This document shows positions 1 to 10,100 of a DNA stretch of 64,000 bases, one piece after another. The number at the start of each line of letters is the position of its first letter. Within the stretch, counting starts at the first letter, position 1. The position numbers and the translations under genes were made by a program. Source of the DNA: Apoderus coryli (lineage: Eukaryota > Arthropoda > Insecta > Coleoptera > Attelabidae); assembly GCA_911728435.2 (NCBI GenBank), contig OU452198.1, forward strand, positions 4,650,001-4,714,000, given 5' to 3'. Below the pieces are notes generated by a model. The model had not been told where the DNA came from, ran no database searches, and saw only the letters and a list, made by a program, of their open reading frames with translations.

Positions 1-60
1 TTGTTATTAAATACTTTAAATCGAACCCAACTAGTTTTCTTGAGTTAAGTATTTAATACA
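1..60 (+). repeat. 3' end of the left LTR of a Ty3/Gypsy element, cut by the window edge
   Basis: These 60 bases are identical, base for base, to the last 60 bases of the right LTR (4616-4675). The LTR ends in TAATACA and is followed directly by TGG, the usual first bases of a primer binding site. The rest of this LTR lies left of the window, so its target duplication cannot be checked. Confidence 0.93.
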
Positions 61-78
61 TGGTGTCTGGTGTGTGTA
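61..78 (+). promoter_or_regulatory. Putative primer binding site of the Ty3/Gypsy element
   Basis: The sequence starting TGGTGTCTGG follows the left LTR with no gap, the expected place for tRNA priming of minus-strand synthesis. I cannot assign the tRNA from the sequence alone. Confidence 0.55.
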
Positions 79-157
79 CTGCTTGTTTGTCCACCTAAAA
101 AATTAAGAAGAAAAAGTTAGTTTTCAAGTTTCAACATCGTGTTAAGTCCGGCTTGAA

Positions 158-3100
158 ATGGATTTTAAACCACCTAGTTCACTGTTTGAATGTGAAAAAC
201 CAGCTGAAAATTGGAACAGATGGAAGCAGCGATTTGAAATTTATTTGACTGCTTCTGGTAAAACTGAAAAATCTGAAGAAGTTAAAATTGCAAACTTGCT
301 CAGTTGCATAGGAGACGAAGGCCTTGACATATATAATACCTTCAATGACGACGAAAAAGCAACTCTTGCGAAGTTAATGGAAGCATTTAGTAGCTATTTT
401 TTACCAAAGAAAGTAATTGCTATGGAGACTTTTAGATTTAACACTCTTGTCCAAGATGAAGGTCAATCCATTGATCAATATGTAACCGAGTTAAAAAAGC
501 AAGCTAATATTTGTGAATTCATCTGCGAGAATGATGATTGTAAAAGGTCATTTGAGGAAAGGATGATACGAGATCGACTTATTGTTGGAATTCAATGTAA
601 TGAAAGTAAGCTTCGTTTGTTAAGAGAGCCGAAACTAACAGTCCATAAGATTGTGCAATATTGTAAAACAGTGGAGTTAAGTAAACAGCACATAAAAGTG
701 TTGAATCCTGAAGAAGTAGAAGAAGTGCATACTGTAAAAGAAGTGAAAGGAAAGAAAATAAAATGCAGTAAGTGTACATATGAACATTATCCACTTAGAT
801 GTCCAGCCTATAACAAAACATGTGCCGTATGTCAGAAAAAAGGCCATTTTGCCAAAGCTTGTACAAGTAAGAAAGAAGAAAGAGAGACGTTATCGAACGA
901 GAGAGATGAACAGACAACGCGAAAAGAAGATAAGAAATTGCCTACAAGAAACGAAGAAGTTCAAGTCAGGTTAGTTGACCAACAGTGTGGTAAAAGTGAA
1001 GAAGAGTATCAGCTGTTTGTAAATTCTACAGGGACCGACAAAACAAAAGACTCTTGGTATGAAAAGATTGCGATTGAAGGACAATTGATTAATTTCAAGT
1101 TAGATACTGGTTCAGATATTAGTATTTTACCAAAATACCTTTTAGATTCACTTCCAAGTAAGTCTATTTTACGTAAATCGTTTGTAACATTAGTATCTTA
1201 CGGTAATTTTAAGATTAAGCCAATAGGTGAAATAATTTTAAGATGTATGTACAGAAATGTTAACGCCCAAGTAAAATTTGTCATAGTTGATCTAAAAGTA
1301 GAGCCATTACTAGGTCTTTCTGATTGCATAACTTTTAAACTAATTTCAAGAATTAATAAGTTGGATTCTAGTTTGCCAAAGAACAAAGACGAAATATTCT
1401 CCTTGTATGAAGAAATCTTTGTAGGTTTAGGAAAAATCCCAGGTTTTACTAATATAAAACTTACACCTAATGCAATTCCTGTTGTGCAGTATAGTAGAAA
1501 AGTACCATTTTCGTTGCATGAAAAATTAAAAGAAACATTAGAGAGCCTTAGAGAAAAAAATATTATTGAAAAAGTAGACTATCCAACAGAATGGGTAAAT
1601 AACTTAATGATTGTCGAGAAAAAGCCTTCAAATAAGTTACGTTTATGTATAGATCCGAAACCGTTGAATAAATATATCTGTAGAGAACATTTTGCAATCC
1701 CAACAGCAAATGATATTTTAAGTAAATTGTCAGGTAAATCAGTTTTTAGTGTAGTTGACATGAAGGATGGATTTTGGCAACATGTTCTAGATAAAGAGAG
1801 TTCTGAATTATGTACTTTTAACACCCCTATGGGAAGGTATAAATTTAATCGTTTACCTTTTGGAATTTGTTCAGCCCCAGAGATTTTTCAACGTAAAAAC
1901 ACGGAAATTTTTGGTGTCATTGATAATGTTGATGTTTATTTTGATGATCTGATTATATCCGGAAAAACCGAAATTGAGCATGATATCGCTTTAAAAAGAG
2001 TATTTGAGACTGCGTTAGAAAACAGTATTAAGTTTAACTTTGATAAATTTCAATATAAGTTAAAAGAAGTAAATTTTATGGGTCACATTGTTTCTATTGA
2101 GGGTATAAAACCAGATAAAAAGAATGTTCATGCTATTTCTTGTATAATATCACCTAAAAACAGGTCAGAAGTTTTAAGAATTCTTGGTATGGTAAAATTC
2201 TTTTCTAAATATATCCCAAACTTGTCTAGTATTACTGCTAAAATGAGAAACTTGACTAGAAAAGATGTATTATTTTCTTGGACTTCAGAGCATGAAGCTG
2301 AATTAAATCACTTAAAATTTTTGATTTCAAATTCCCCAACCTTGAAAATTTTTGATCCACAGAAAGAGATAACTGTTCAGTCAGATGCATCGTCCGAGGG
2401 CCTTGGCTGTTGTTTGTTACAAGATGGTCACCCAGTGTCTTTTGCATCTCGTACATTAACACAAGCGGAAAAGAGATATGCGCAAATTGAGAAAGAACTA
2501 CTTGCAATCGTATTTGCATTCGAAAGATTTCATTATTTTGTATACGGTTATAAAGTAAAAGTACAAACTGATCATAAGCCTTTACTTCCAATATTTGCGA
2601 AAGATCTTGATAAGGTAAGTGCTAGGTTGCAGCGAATGCTGTTAAGATTACTTAAGTACGAAATAAAAATAACTTATCTACCTGGTAAAGAAATGGTTAT
2701 AGCAGATACCCTTTCTAGGTCTTATGATAAAACTTTTGTCCTTGACGACCCGGAAATGCAATATATAGTTCATGCTATATCAAATAATATACCTATGTCT
2801 GAAGAAAAACAAAATGTTTTTAAAAAAGCAATAGAAAATGACGAAACCTTGTCCCAAATTAAAATTTATTGTAATACTTTTTGGCCGATAACTGATAAAA
2901 ACTTGAATAAAGAGGTAAACTTTTACTATAAACTTAGAGAAAAAATATATTTGTCAAATGACTTGCTCTTTTTAGATTTTAAAGTTATAGTCCCGAAAAC
3001 TTTGCGTTCAGAAATGCTAAAGCTTATTCACGAATCACATTTTGGTGTTAACAAATGTAAAATGAGAGCACGACAAATACTTTATTGGCCTTATCTAAGT

Positions 3101-4327
3101 AAGGACATTGAAGATATGGTATTAAATTGTGAAAAATGTCAAACTTTTCAAAGATCTAACCAAAAAGAACCTTTAGTTTGCCACGAATTACCTTCTAGAC
3201 CATGGCAGTTTGTGTATTCCGATTTTTTTGAATTTGAACAGCAAAACTATTTGCTACTTGTAGATTCGTATTCAAAATGGGTCGAAGTAAAACAAACTAA
3301 AACTAAAACATCCGATGACGTAATAAACTTTTGCTTAGAAAAATTTACACAATTTGGAGTGCCAGAAAAGTTTCTTGCCGATAATGTCCCATATAATTCG
3401 AAAAATTTTAAAAAATTTGCTGATGAATGGAACTTTGATCTTGTGTTTAGTAGTCCCCATCATCATCAATCGAATTCTTTAGCCGAAAAATATGTAGGTA
3501 TTGTTAAACAAATGTTGCGTAAAGCTAGTTCTACGAAACAACTTCAACTGCTTTTAATGGAATATCGCAATACCCCATTGACAAATATGAATTATTCCCC
3601 ATCTCAATTATTTTTAAATAGAATATTAAAAAGTAAAATTCCCACTAGCGAAAGAAATCTTGAACAAAATATTATAGACCCGAACTTAATTCAAAATAAA
3701 CTTGATTGTAATCAGAAGAAACAAAAGAATTACTATGACAAATGTGCTAGGGAATTAGGGAAACTTAAGGAAAACGAAAACATACTAATACAGAAAAATA
3801 AAAAATGGGTTAGAGGAAAGGTAATAAGTAATGTAACTAATAAATCGTATTTAGTTAAAGATGATAAAGGAACTGTTTACAGGAGAAACAGGAAATATTT
3901 AAATAAAACAAATTTGCCGTTTATTGAAAACCCTGTTACTGCTTTATTTGAGTACGATTTCGACATGTTCAATGAAAATAATGATAATGATTTGAATCAC
4001 ACTAATGAGTCTGAAGTTAATGATATTGTAAATTCTGATAATTATTTAGATGACATTGAGTTTGAATTTAATGATAATGATATTGTAAATTCTGATAATG
4101 ATTTGAATTACACTGTTGTTTCTGAATTTAATCGTAATAATATTATAAATACTGATGAAAATGTAAACTCTGATAGTGATACTTTGAATGATAACAATGA
4201 CTTGCAAAATTTGAATATAACTAATCAAAGTGTTAGTGTCAAACCTGATCGAGGTAAAAGAGTTCGTAAACTACCATCGTATTTAAAAGACTATGATCTT
4301 AATAATGATAATGAAGTTTCTGACTAG
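158..4327 (+). CDS. Intact Gag-Pol polyprotein of a Ty3/Gypsy LTR retrotransposon, 1389 aa
   Basis: One uninterrupted frame fuses Gag and Pol with no frameshift site. Seen in order: a Gag-like region (about 1-200); a CCHC zinc knuckle at C222, C225, H230, C235, behind a degenerate Cys-rich stretch; an aspartic protease motif LDTGSDISILP at 315-325; reverse transcriptase with the first Asp in VDMKDGF (about 533) and the active-site pair YFDD (about 595-598); RNase H starting at the SDAS motif (Asp about 743) with TDHKPL; integrase with an HHCC finger (H958 to C991/C994) and D1022, D1075, E1110 as the catalytic triad. Oddities are V for the usual G after D1075-N, and an Asn/Asp-rich C-terminal tail with repeated NSDN-type units. 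There is no env. Identical LTR ends and an open frame suggest a recent insertion. Family assignment is from domain order; clade within Ty3/Gypsy is not resolved. Confidence 0.95.
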   Translation: MDFKPPSSLFECEKPAENWNRWKQRFEIYLTASGKTEKSEEVKIANLLSCIGDEGLDIYNTFNDDEKATLAKLMEAFSSYFLPKKVIAMETFRFNTLVQDEGQSIDQYVTELKKQANICEFICENDDCKRSFEERMIRDRLIVGIQCNESKLRLLREPKLTVHKIVQYCKTVELSKQHIKVLNPEEVEEVHTVKEVKGKKIKCSKCTYEHYPLRCPAYNKTCAVCQKKGHFAKACTSKKEERETLSNERDEQTTRKEDKKLPTRNEEVQVRLVDQQCGKSEEEYQLFVNSTGTDKTKDSWYEKIAIEGQLINFKLDTGSDISILPKYLLDSLPSKSILRKSFVTLVSYGNFKIKPIGEIILRCMYRNVNAQVKFVIVDLKVEPLLGLSDCITFKLISRINKLDSSLPKNKDEIFSLYEEIFVGLGKIPGFTNIKLTPNAIPVVQYSRKVPFSLHEKLKETLESLREKNIIEKVDYPTEWVNNLMIVEKKPSNKLRLCIDPKPLNKYICREHFAIPTANDILSKLSGKSVFSVVDMKDGFWQHVLDKESSELCTFNTPMGRYKFNRLPFGICSAPEIFQRKNTEIFGVIDNVDVYFDDLIISGKTEIEHDIALKRVFETALENSIKFNFDKFQYKLKEVNFMGHIVSIEGIKPDKKNVHAISCIISPKNRSEVLRILGMVKFFSKYIPNLSSITAKMRNLTRKDVLFSWTSEHEAELNHLKFLISNSPTLKIFDPQKEITVQSDASSEGLGCCLLQDGHPVSFASRTLTQAEKRYAQIEKELLAIVFAFERFHYFVYGYKVKVQTDHKPLLPIFAKDLDKVSARLQRMLLRLLKYEIKITYLPGKEMVIADTLSRSYDKTFVLDDPEMQYIVHAISNNIPMSEEKQNVFKKAIENDETLSQIKIYCNTFWPITDKNLNKEVNFYYKLREKIYLSNDLLFLDFKVIVPKTLRSEMLKLIHESHFGVNKCKMRARQILYWPYLSKDIEDMVLNCEKCQTFQRSNQKEPLVCHELPSRPWQFVYSDFFEFEQQNYLLLVDSYSKWVEVKQTKTKTSDDVINFCLEKFTQFGVPEKFLADNVPYNSKNFKKFADEWNFDLVFSSPHHHQSNSLAEKYVGIVKQMLRKASSTKQLQLLLMEYRNTPLTNMNYSPSQLFLNRILKSKIPTSERNLEQNIIDPNLIQNKLDCNQKKQKNYYDKCARELGKLKENENILIQKNKKWVRGKVISNVTNKSYLVKDDKGTVYRRNRKYLNKTNLPFIENPVTALFEYDFDMFNENNDNDLNHTNESEVNDIVNSDNYLDDIEFEFNDNDIVNSDNDLNYTVVSEFNRNNIINTDENVNSDSDTLNDNNDLQNLNITNQSVSVKPDRGKRVRKLPSYLKDYDLNNDNEVSD

Positions 4328-4413
4328 TATATAATACTTTATTTTGTTAATTGTATTTAGCTTAGTATTTGTCTAGTAGTTAAGTGCAGTTATTTTAGAT
4401 TTTAAGTGTTCTT

Positions 4414-4440
4414 TAAAAAAAAAAAAAAAAGAAAAAAACG
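4414..4440 (+). promoter_or_regulatory. Polypurine tract next to the right LTR
   Basis: A run of A with a few G ends exactly at the first base of the right LTR. This is the expected primer site for plus-strand synthesis. Confidence 0.75.
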
Positions 4441-4675
4441 TGTATTATATATCTAATACTTATGTAGTTGTGGCAACAATGTAATCGAACTTCTAATCGA
4501 ACTGTCAACGCTAGACGACAGAACGTCAATTGATAGAAGATCGCGCCTAACCGCCTAACTAGTAACATGTAATAATCTAAGAACGCTTGTATAATTTTAA
4601 TTACTATTATTTTATTTGTTATTAAATACTTTAAATCGAACCCAACTAGTTTTCTTGAGTTAAGTATTTAATACA
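4441..4675 (+). repeat. Right LTR (235 bp) of the Ty3/Gypsy element
   Basis: The LTR runs from TGTATTA to TAATACA, a perfect 7-bp terminal inverted repeat with TG..CA ends. Its last 60 bases match the visible left LTR without a difference. It is short for this superfamily. Confidence 0.92.
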
Positions 4676-4764
4676 TTTTCGTACCAAATATGGTTAAAAT
4701 CCGTTAAGTGGTTTTTGAGTTATCACGGATACACATTTTTCTGGCCCTTCAATAGAATTTTCAC

Positions 4765-5290
4765 GGACGCCTACTCTTTACGAACGCCTATGTAAATACA
4801 AATTTTATGCTGCATTTTGTAGGTTATCTTATATCAAAGATAAATATAATTAGCCAATTTTTGGTATATTTGGGAAACGCTTTTTTTTCGTTTTTGACCC
4901 TTATTTAGACTATTTTCGAACGCCTGTGTGAACCAATTCTTTTATGGAATATTTTTTATATTATATTGTATCACAACACAACACAAATTATTCCATATTT
5001 CGAATAAGTTTAGGAATTATATATTTTTATGTTTTGACCCCTTTTCCACTATTTACGAACCTCTATGAAAGTAAGTTATTTATGACACATTTTATAGGTT
5101 ATATTCTATCAAAACTATAAATAACTAGTTAATATTTCTGCTATGTTTAAGAAATACGTTTTTTTTTAATCTTTACACTATTTTCGAACGCCAATGTGGT
5201 CTAATATTTTATGTTCAATATTTTAGGTTATATTCAATTAAATCCGTAAAAAATTATGCAGTATTTCGGATAAGTTTAAGAACTATGAGT
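4765..5290 (+). repeat. Four imperfect tandem units of about 135 bp
   Basis: A core like ACTATTTTCGAACGCC recurs near 4773, 4908, 5046 and 5175, each followed by a T-rich stretch with the words ATTTTATAGGTTATATTCTATC and variants. No coding potential is seen. Related words on both sides (near 4681 and 5385, accaaatttggttaaaat) are a dispersed insect repeat that ends in CAGACAGACA. Confidence 0.6.
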
Positions 5291-5534
5291 TTTTTTACTT
5301 TTTGAACCCTCTTTTAAACCCCTTGCCTACGCTCAATGTTTCCCAAAATCTAATCAGCTCCTGCCATGTCCAATAGTATTTTTATACCAAATTTGGTTAA
5401 AATCTGTTAAGCGGCTTTTGCGTTTTCGTGGATACAGACAGACAGACAATTTTTTAAAACTACTTATTTATGGTTTGAATAAAAGACGTCTACTCCACAA
5501 AAAATCTTTACATACACGTTGAAACCGTTTATAA

Positions 5535-5580
5535 TTTGCCAGACATGTTTCGGACTACAACGTCCATCATCAGTGGCTAA
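5535..5580 (-). ncRNA. Hammerhead ribozyme fold, apparently complete
   Basis: On the minus strand the order is: stem I strand TTAGCCA, core CTGATGA (5573-5567), stem II GGAC-loop-GTCC, core GAAAC, a minimal stem III made by the palindrome ACATGT, the cleavage triplet GTC (5544-5542), and the return strand TGGCAAA pairing with TTAGCCA. All core bases of the hammerhead motif are present. Known animal hammerheads with a very short palindromic stem III occur in Penelope-like retroelements and retrozymes and often act as dimers. Which element type this belongs to is not shown by the sequence. Confidence 0.72.
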
Positions 5581-5594
5581 GGAACCTTATATAA

Positions 5595-6296
5595 TGCGGT
5601 TAGATGAGGGGGTTAAACTTCATATGAACTTAAAGTAGGGTATTTTCACATTGATTTTCAATTTAAACGTTTATATAATGTCATTTTGTGGAAAGTTGTT
5701 TTTTAAAAATTAAGCATAATAAAAATAAAAATAAATTGGTTTTTAAACATTAAATTTGTGTATTATTTTAACTTGTGTTTGTTTGTATTTTTCTTTTCTC
5801 TTCATGTTTAATTGTAAGATTTTGAAAAGTTGGTAAGATTCCACCAGTGTGGTTTTAATTTACTTATTTATATATAAAACGACCAGGTATATTAGTTAGA
5901 ACTTTCATCAAAAAGTTACATAAATCATCACAATCACACCACCTGCATAACCCACACTTGGCTCTCTCACTGTGTGGTTTTTTTATTAGCCAATAAACCA
6001 ACTCTCAAAAAGTGTAGGTATACATTTGATGTACCTATTTATAGCTTACTTTTTTTTTTTCGTGCGAACCGTTATTCTTCTATTATAACCACTTGCGCAC
6101 ATTGTTTTTCTACCCTCCCGAAGTTTTTCATGTTCGCGAAAACGAAAAGAAAATAACATATAACAACGTATTCAACAACATGCGTATTTTAACGTAATTT
6201 ATCATAACTGAAATGAAGTTACTGTCAAAACAACCATTGTTTTCTTTTACTTCAAGATGAAGAGGGAAAAAATCGTATACAATGTGTCCATGGATA
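5595..6296. other. No gene seen
   Basis: This AT-rich stretch has only short frames without recognisable domains and no repeat that I could define. Confidence 0.5.
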
Positions 6297-6301
6297 GAGT
6301 T

Positions 6302-6605
6302 CGGAAGAGGAAAAACTTTTTTATTTGTAGATTTAGAAGAAAAAGTCATTCTTTATAAAAACGTCTGCTTGTGTCGAAACTACAATTTCAAATACCAAAT
6401 TTACGATTGCTATACAGGGTATATCAAAAATAACATTTTTAATGATTTAGATTAGATTAGATCATTAAAAATATTATTTTTGATATACCTTGTATAGTAG
6501 TCGAAAATTTGGTACTCGAAATTGTAGTTTCGAGACAAGCAGACGTTTTTATAAAGAATGACTTTTTCTTCTAAATCTACAAATGAAAGAGTTTTTCCTC
6601 TGTCC
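6302..6605. repeat. Fold-back repeat with arms of about 140 bp
   Basis: The left arm (6302-6445) starts near GGAAGAGGAAAAACTTT and runs through AAAAACGTCTGCTTGTGTCG and TATACAGGGTATATC. The right arm (6461-6605) is its imperfect reverse complement, with a centre made of TTAGATTAG repeats. A second, asymmetric copy lies at 43221-43580. Confidence 0.85.
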
Positions 6606-6711
6606 ACGGATGTGTTGTATTATTTTAAAATTTCGGGACAACCTGTATAGTGTGTTCAAGAAAGAAACTCAAATATGTCAACATCATGTTTATTATTTAT
6701 GTCGCCATTTA

Positions 6712-7277
6712 GGCTACGTTCAGATGGTCGAGCGACGACGAGCGTTTTTAGGTTATCGACGCGCGATGATCTGTTCAGATGGTCGTACGTTAGTAGCGCA
6801 GCAGCGCGCGATTGTACTCGTATGTTCATGATTCCGTCTTTGCGAATGATGCAGCATTATAGCGTGGTTATTCGTGGAAAATGGCAGTTGATGAGGCAAT
6901 CTGCTTGTGGATATTGCATCGAAAATTGAAACGCCATCCTAAATTCTTCTTTTTACCATCACTATCATCAATATTGCAAAAAATCAAAACTAGTTGGTCC
7001 CAAGACCGTTTCTTCAATATTTTATTCGAACTCATGATCCATATTGCTGGTCTTTTTTCGACTTCATCGATAAACAGGTCGGTGTTGAAATCTTCCTCCA
7101 TCTTGCAGGTTCGTTCGTCTAAATGCGGTTCAAGTGAACACGAGTGTGTCTCCTGATCGTTATTTCAATAAACGCGAGTCAAGGTACTGGCGCACAACCA
7201 TGTAAACATTTGTGTATGATTAGGCTGAATCGGTTTTGCGTTCACGCGCGTTCACGCGAGAGTATCTGAATTTAGCC
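6712..7277. mobile_element. Non-autonomous PIF/Harbinger-type element, 566 bp
   Basis: The ends are inverted: GGCTACGTTCAGATGGTCG at the left, and GGCTAAATTCAGATACTCTC read inward from the right. The element is flanked by the 3-bp duplication TTA (6709-6711 and 7278-7280), the size typical of Harbinger. Inside, the minus strand encodes a MADF-like peptide and the plus strand a short Arg/Lys-rich start peptide. Autonomous Harbinger elements carry a transposase plus a Myb/MADF-like second gene, so this looks like an internal deletion that joined the start of one gene to the other. Confidence 0.75.
6868..7101 (-). pseudogene. MADF-like domain fragment of a Harbinger accessory protein
   Basis: The frame starts MEEDFNTDLFIDEVEKRP and continues with AIW, IMSSN, ILKKRSWDQLVLIF. 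The pattern of an acidic FI-EVE start, P-xx-W and a later W-xx-L is that of the MADF (Myb-related) DNA-binding domain. The protein stops making sense after about residue 45. It lies wholly inside the Harbinger-type element. It is probably not functional because only the N-terminal part of the domain remains. Confidence 0.6.
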
Positions 7278-7280
7278 TTA

Positions 7281-8279
7281 GTCTGTGATAAAATTTAAAT
7301 TAGCGAGTGTTGTATATAGGTACACCTAGAAATAATACTAATTAAAAGTCTCAGTCGAAGTGAATCCCGATTGCTATTTAAATTGTACACAAGCTTTACA
7401 AGCGTCTTGTACCTCCAGGCTTTAATTGATGAAAGTACAAACGAAGAATATCAAACTTTACTATTCTGTATTAAAATAAAATAACTGATCTTTATGACTG
7501 TGGATCGCTGTAAACTTTATAGATATCACCGGTAACTTAACACTCTTTATTGATTGAAAGAAAACACTCTTTAGATGGCCCTTTTGTTTACTAAGATATC
7601 TAAAGTATTTCCCAACTAGAAGCTTTACTTCAAATAAAAACACAAGATTTGGGGCTTATCAAAACAATTAATTTAATTATAAATAATAAAATGAATAACA
7701 ATAAAAGAAATAAATATGTATAAATAAAAAAATAATAAAACATTAAAAGAAAATGAAATTCAATGAAGAAAATTTTAATCTAACAAACTGTAGGTACAGC
7801 TAAATTAATATACCTACCTAATTTCGAATAATAATTATATTAATTTCTACATAAATTAATTATAATTGTAATCTGACAATTTATTTTTAAAATTATCAAT
7901 AATTTCATAGATTGCTCAGAACTGCTCCACCAAATTAATTTTCATCTTCCTCGAATTTTTGCAAGTAGGCTTTTCTATGTTCCCGTTTTTCGTACGAACT
8001 GCGAGACCAAGGCACCTCTTTTGAGGTCATGCCAAACTTGTAACACATACAAAATAAACAGTGAAGTCAAGTATTTTAATCAACCCATACGATCGTCGCT
8101 TGCTTCGGTTCCTGCGAGATCTCAATATTTGATGTGTGTTTTGCATTGATTGTTATTGCTGTTGGACGTAGTGTTTAGCCTCATTTACTATTTAAGTCTA
8201 TTATCTGAATTGTTGCTCTATTGTATTTTAGTTTCTATCTTGTAGCGATTTGATATATTATCTAAGTTGATGACCATAT
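7281..8279. other. No gene seen
   Basis: AT-rich intergenic sequence without a convincing frame, repeat pair or RNA fold on reading. Confidence 0.5.
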
Positions 8280-8392
8280 TAGTGTTTTAATAGAAGTCTA
8301 GTATAAGAATAATGTTTAATGTTTTACAGTCTTGTAATTGGGTGTGTTGCGCCTGTTAGACAATAAAGTTATTTATTTATTAAATAGTAGTT
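8280..8392 (+). mobile_element. 3' tail of a Jockey/CR1-like LINE
   Basis: The sequence GTCTTGTAATTGGGTGTGTT, then CTGTTAGACAATAAAG and an ATTTATTTATT tail, is the reverse complement of the tail seen at 49685-49745. That tail lies next to a LINE protein. Only the last part of the element is present. Confidence 0.65.
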
Positions 8393-8397
8393 TTATC

Positions 8398-8510
8398 ATA
8401 ATATTCTTTATTGTCTAAGAGGTTACAGACCCAATTACAAAACAATTAATTAAATAAATAAGCTACTAATAATAAACTAATTAATAATCCTACAAAACAA
8501 AAAAAAAAAG
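8398..8510 (-). mobile_element. 3' tail of the same LINE family, opposite orientation
   Basis: It reads ATTCTTTATTGTCTAA, then CAGACCCAATTACAA and AATAATCCTACAAAAC, matching 49690-49795 almost base for base. With the preceding tail it forms a head-on pair. A third short tail copy lies at 8670-8715. Confidence 0.65.
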
Positions 8511-9495
8511 ATAAAACGAGCAAGAAAAATCATAATTTTAATTTTACAAATTCGTACGAATAAATTAATGAATATAAAAGAAATGAAAGATTGAACACAA
8601 AGAAAAAAGAAGGTGCACGACACTAAATGCTCATGGTGCGGAAATATCTGAGCACATTATAAATAAATAACTAAATTCTTTATTGTCTAATAGGCGTATC
8701 ACCCAATTGTCACCCTAAAGATGATTTAGCTGCTTTGGCACTGCCAAGTCTGTTTCCTATATCTGAATATACCTGAATGTACGAATAGAAAACATCCTTT
8801 CGATAGGAACGACCCTGGTAGATTGGACTCTGTATATCCGAACTAGAAGTGCCCACTTTCAACAGTTTTTGTAATTTTTGACTTGAGAAATAATCACCCC
8901 CTATTGCTACGTCTTTTTGAAACACACTGTATACAACTCCACTCTAAGATGGACTACTTCTTTAGAATAATTATTTATTGTAAACAGTACATTATTTCTA
9001 TATAATATATAATTATTCCTCCGATGTCGCGCCACAGATCGTACATGTCGCCCCATCCATCAGTCAAGATTAATCCATTTAGTTGGTGAACGCGCAACAT
9101 TTCTCCCAAATTGTTCTAACTAGATGGAAATTACGGCTAATGCGATAACATCAAGACGCTTTTGTCTCTCAGCAATTCATTGCATCAAATTAGCTGGAAA
9201 TTCAGAGAAATCGATAACTAGTTACATTGCGAACAATTATGGTAATTGTTATTCCCGTTGTGTTTAAGGTGAAGGGGGATTGAATACAATTTAAAATGTA
9301 TAATATTGGGGCTGCTTAAGCATGATAGAGGCCGCCAATAAGCCGCAAGGCAGATGGATAAGCAAAAGTCATGATCTGAAGCTGTCAAAATTACTGAACT
9401 TCAAGAAATTTAGCGGAATTTTATTATATAACTAACTAGTACTACTAACTAACAAAACGTCACCTCCACAAATTTATTCATGCAAAAATCACTCT

Positions 9496-9540
9496 AAGTG
9501 AAATATGTTTCGAACGCGGTAGCTTTCATCATCAGTCACA
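9496..9540 (-). ncRNA. Hammerhead ribozyme, decayed copy
   Basis: On the minus strand: stem I GTGA, core CTGATGA, stem II GAAAGC-TACC-GCGTTC (one A-G mismatch), core GAAAC, then ACATATT in place of ACATGTC, then TCAC pairing with GTGA. Stem III has lost a pair, and the cleavage triplet is ATT. About 40 bases downstream it shares TTTGTGGAGGTGACGT with the copy at 5535-5580, so the two belong to one repeat family. Confidence 0.6.
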
Positions 9541-9889
9541 AACTTTACGAAAAAACAGTGTGATAACCATGTCGGAACAAACATTAAATTTTTACTTGGT
9601 GCGAACGAACACCCAATTGCTATTATAGAGGTGAAATTGTAGTTAGTGTATTTTTTCATACTTGTCTATATTAAAAAAGGACAAAACAAAACAACAGAAC
9701 CGGTAAAACTCCGTGCACTAGAAGACCGTCAATAAAATTAGACCAAAATTTGAAAAGTAAAACAATAAAATGTCTGTGGTTGCATTAATTAGTCAAATTA
9801 TTAATTAATAACGTTTTGATTGCTTTGGTTTAATGTCAATATGTTACAGGATTCAAGAGAAAATCGATGATGTCAAACTTGTTCAGCTA

Positions 9890-10100
9890 GTTTTGCCGGT
9901 GTATTAATTCCCAAAGTGGTCCAGGTGGACCCCCAGGGGTCCATGGGGGACTCGATGGAGTCTACGTTGGTCGTGACAAAAAATAGGGTTTTTTTTTAAA
10001 TAGGTAGTAATGTAGCTGCAGGGGGCCACCGGATCCAGCAAAATTTCGAAAGTGGTCTATGAAACAAAAGAGTTTGCGAACCTCTGTTCTAAAGCAAAAT
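9890..10100. mobile_element. Possible short hAT-like non-autonomous element
   Basis: The stretch begins with ATTCCCAAAGTGGTCCAGG and ends with AAAGAGTTTGCGAACCTCTG, which resemble common hAT end sequences (GTGGTTCCCAAA / TTTGGGAACCAC). The ends are too diverged to fix the borders or a target duplication. Confidence 0.35.
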
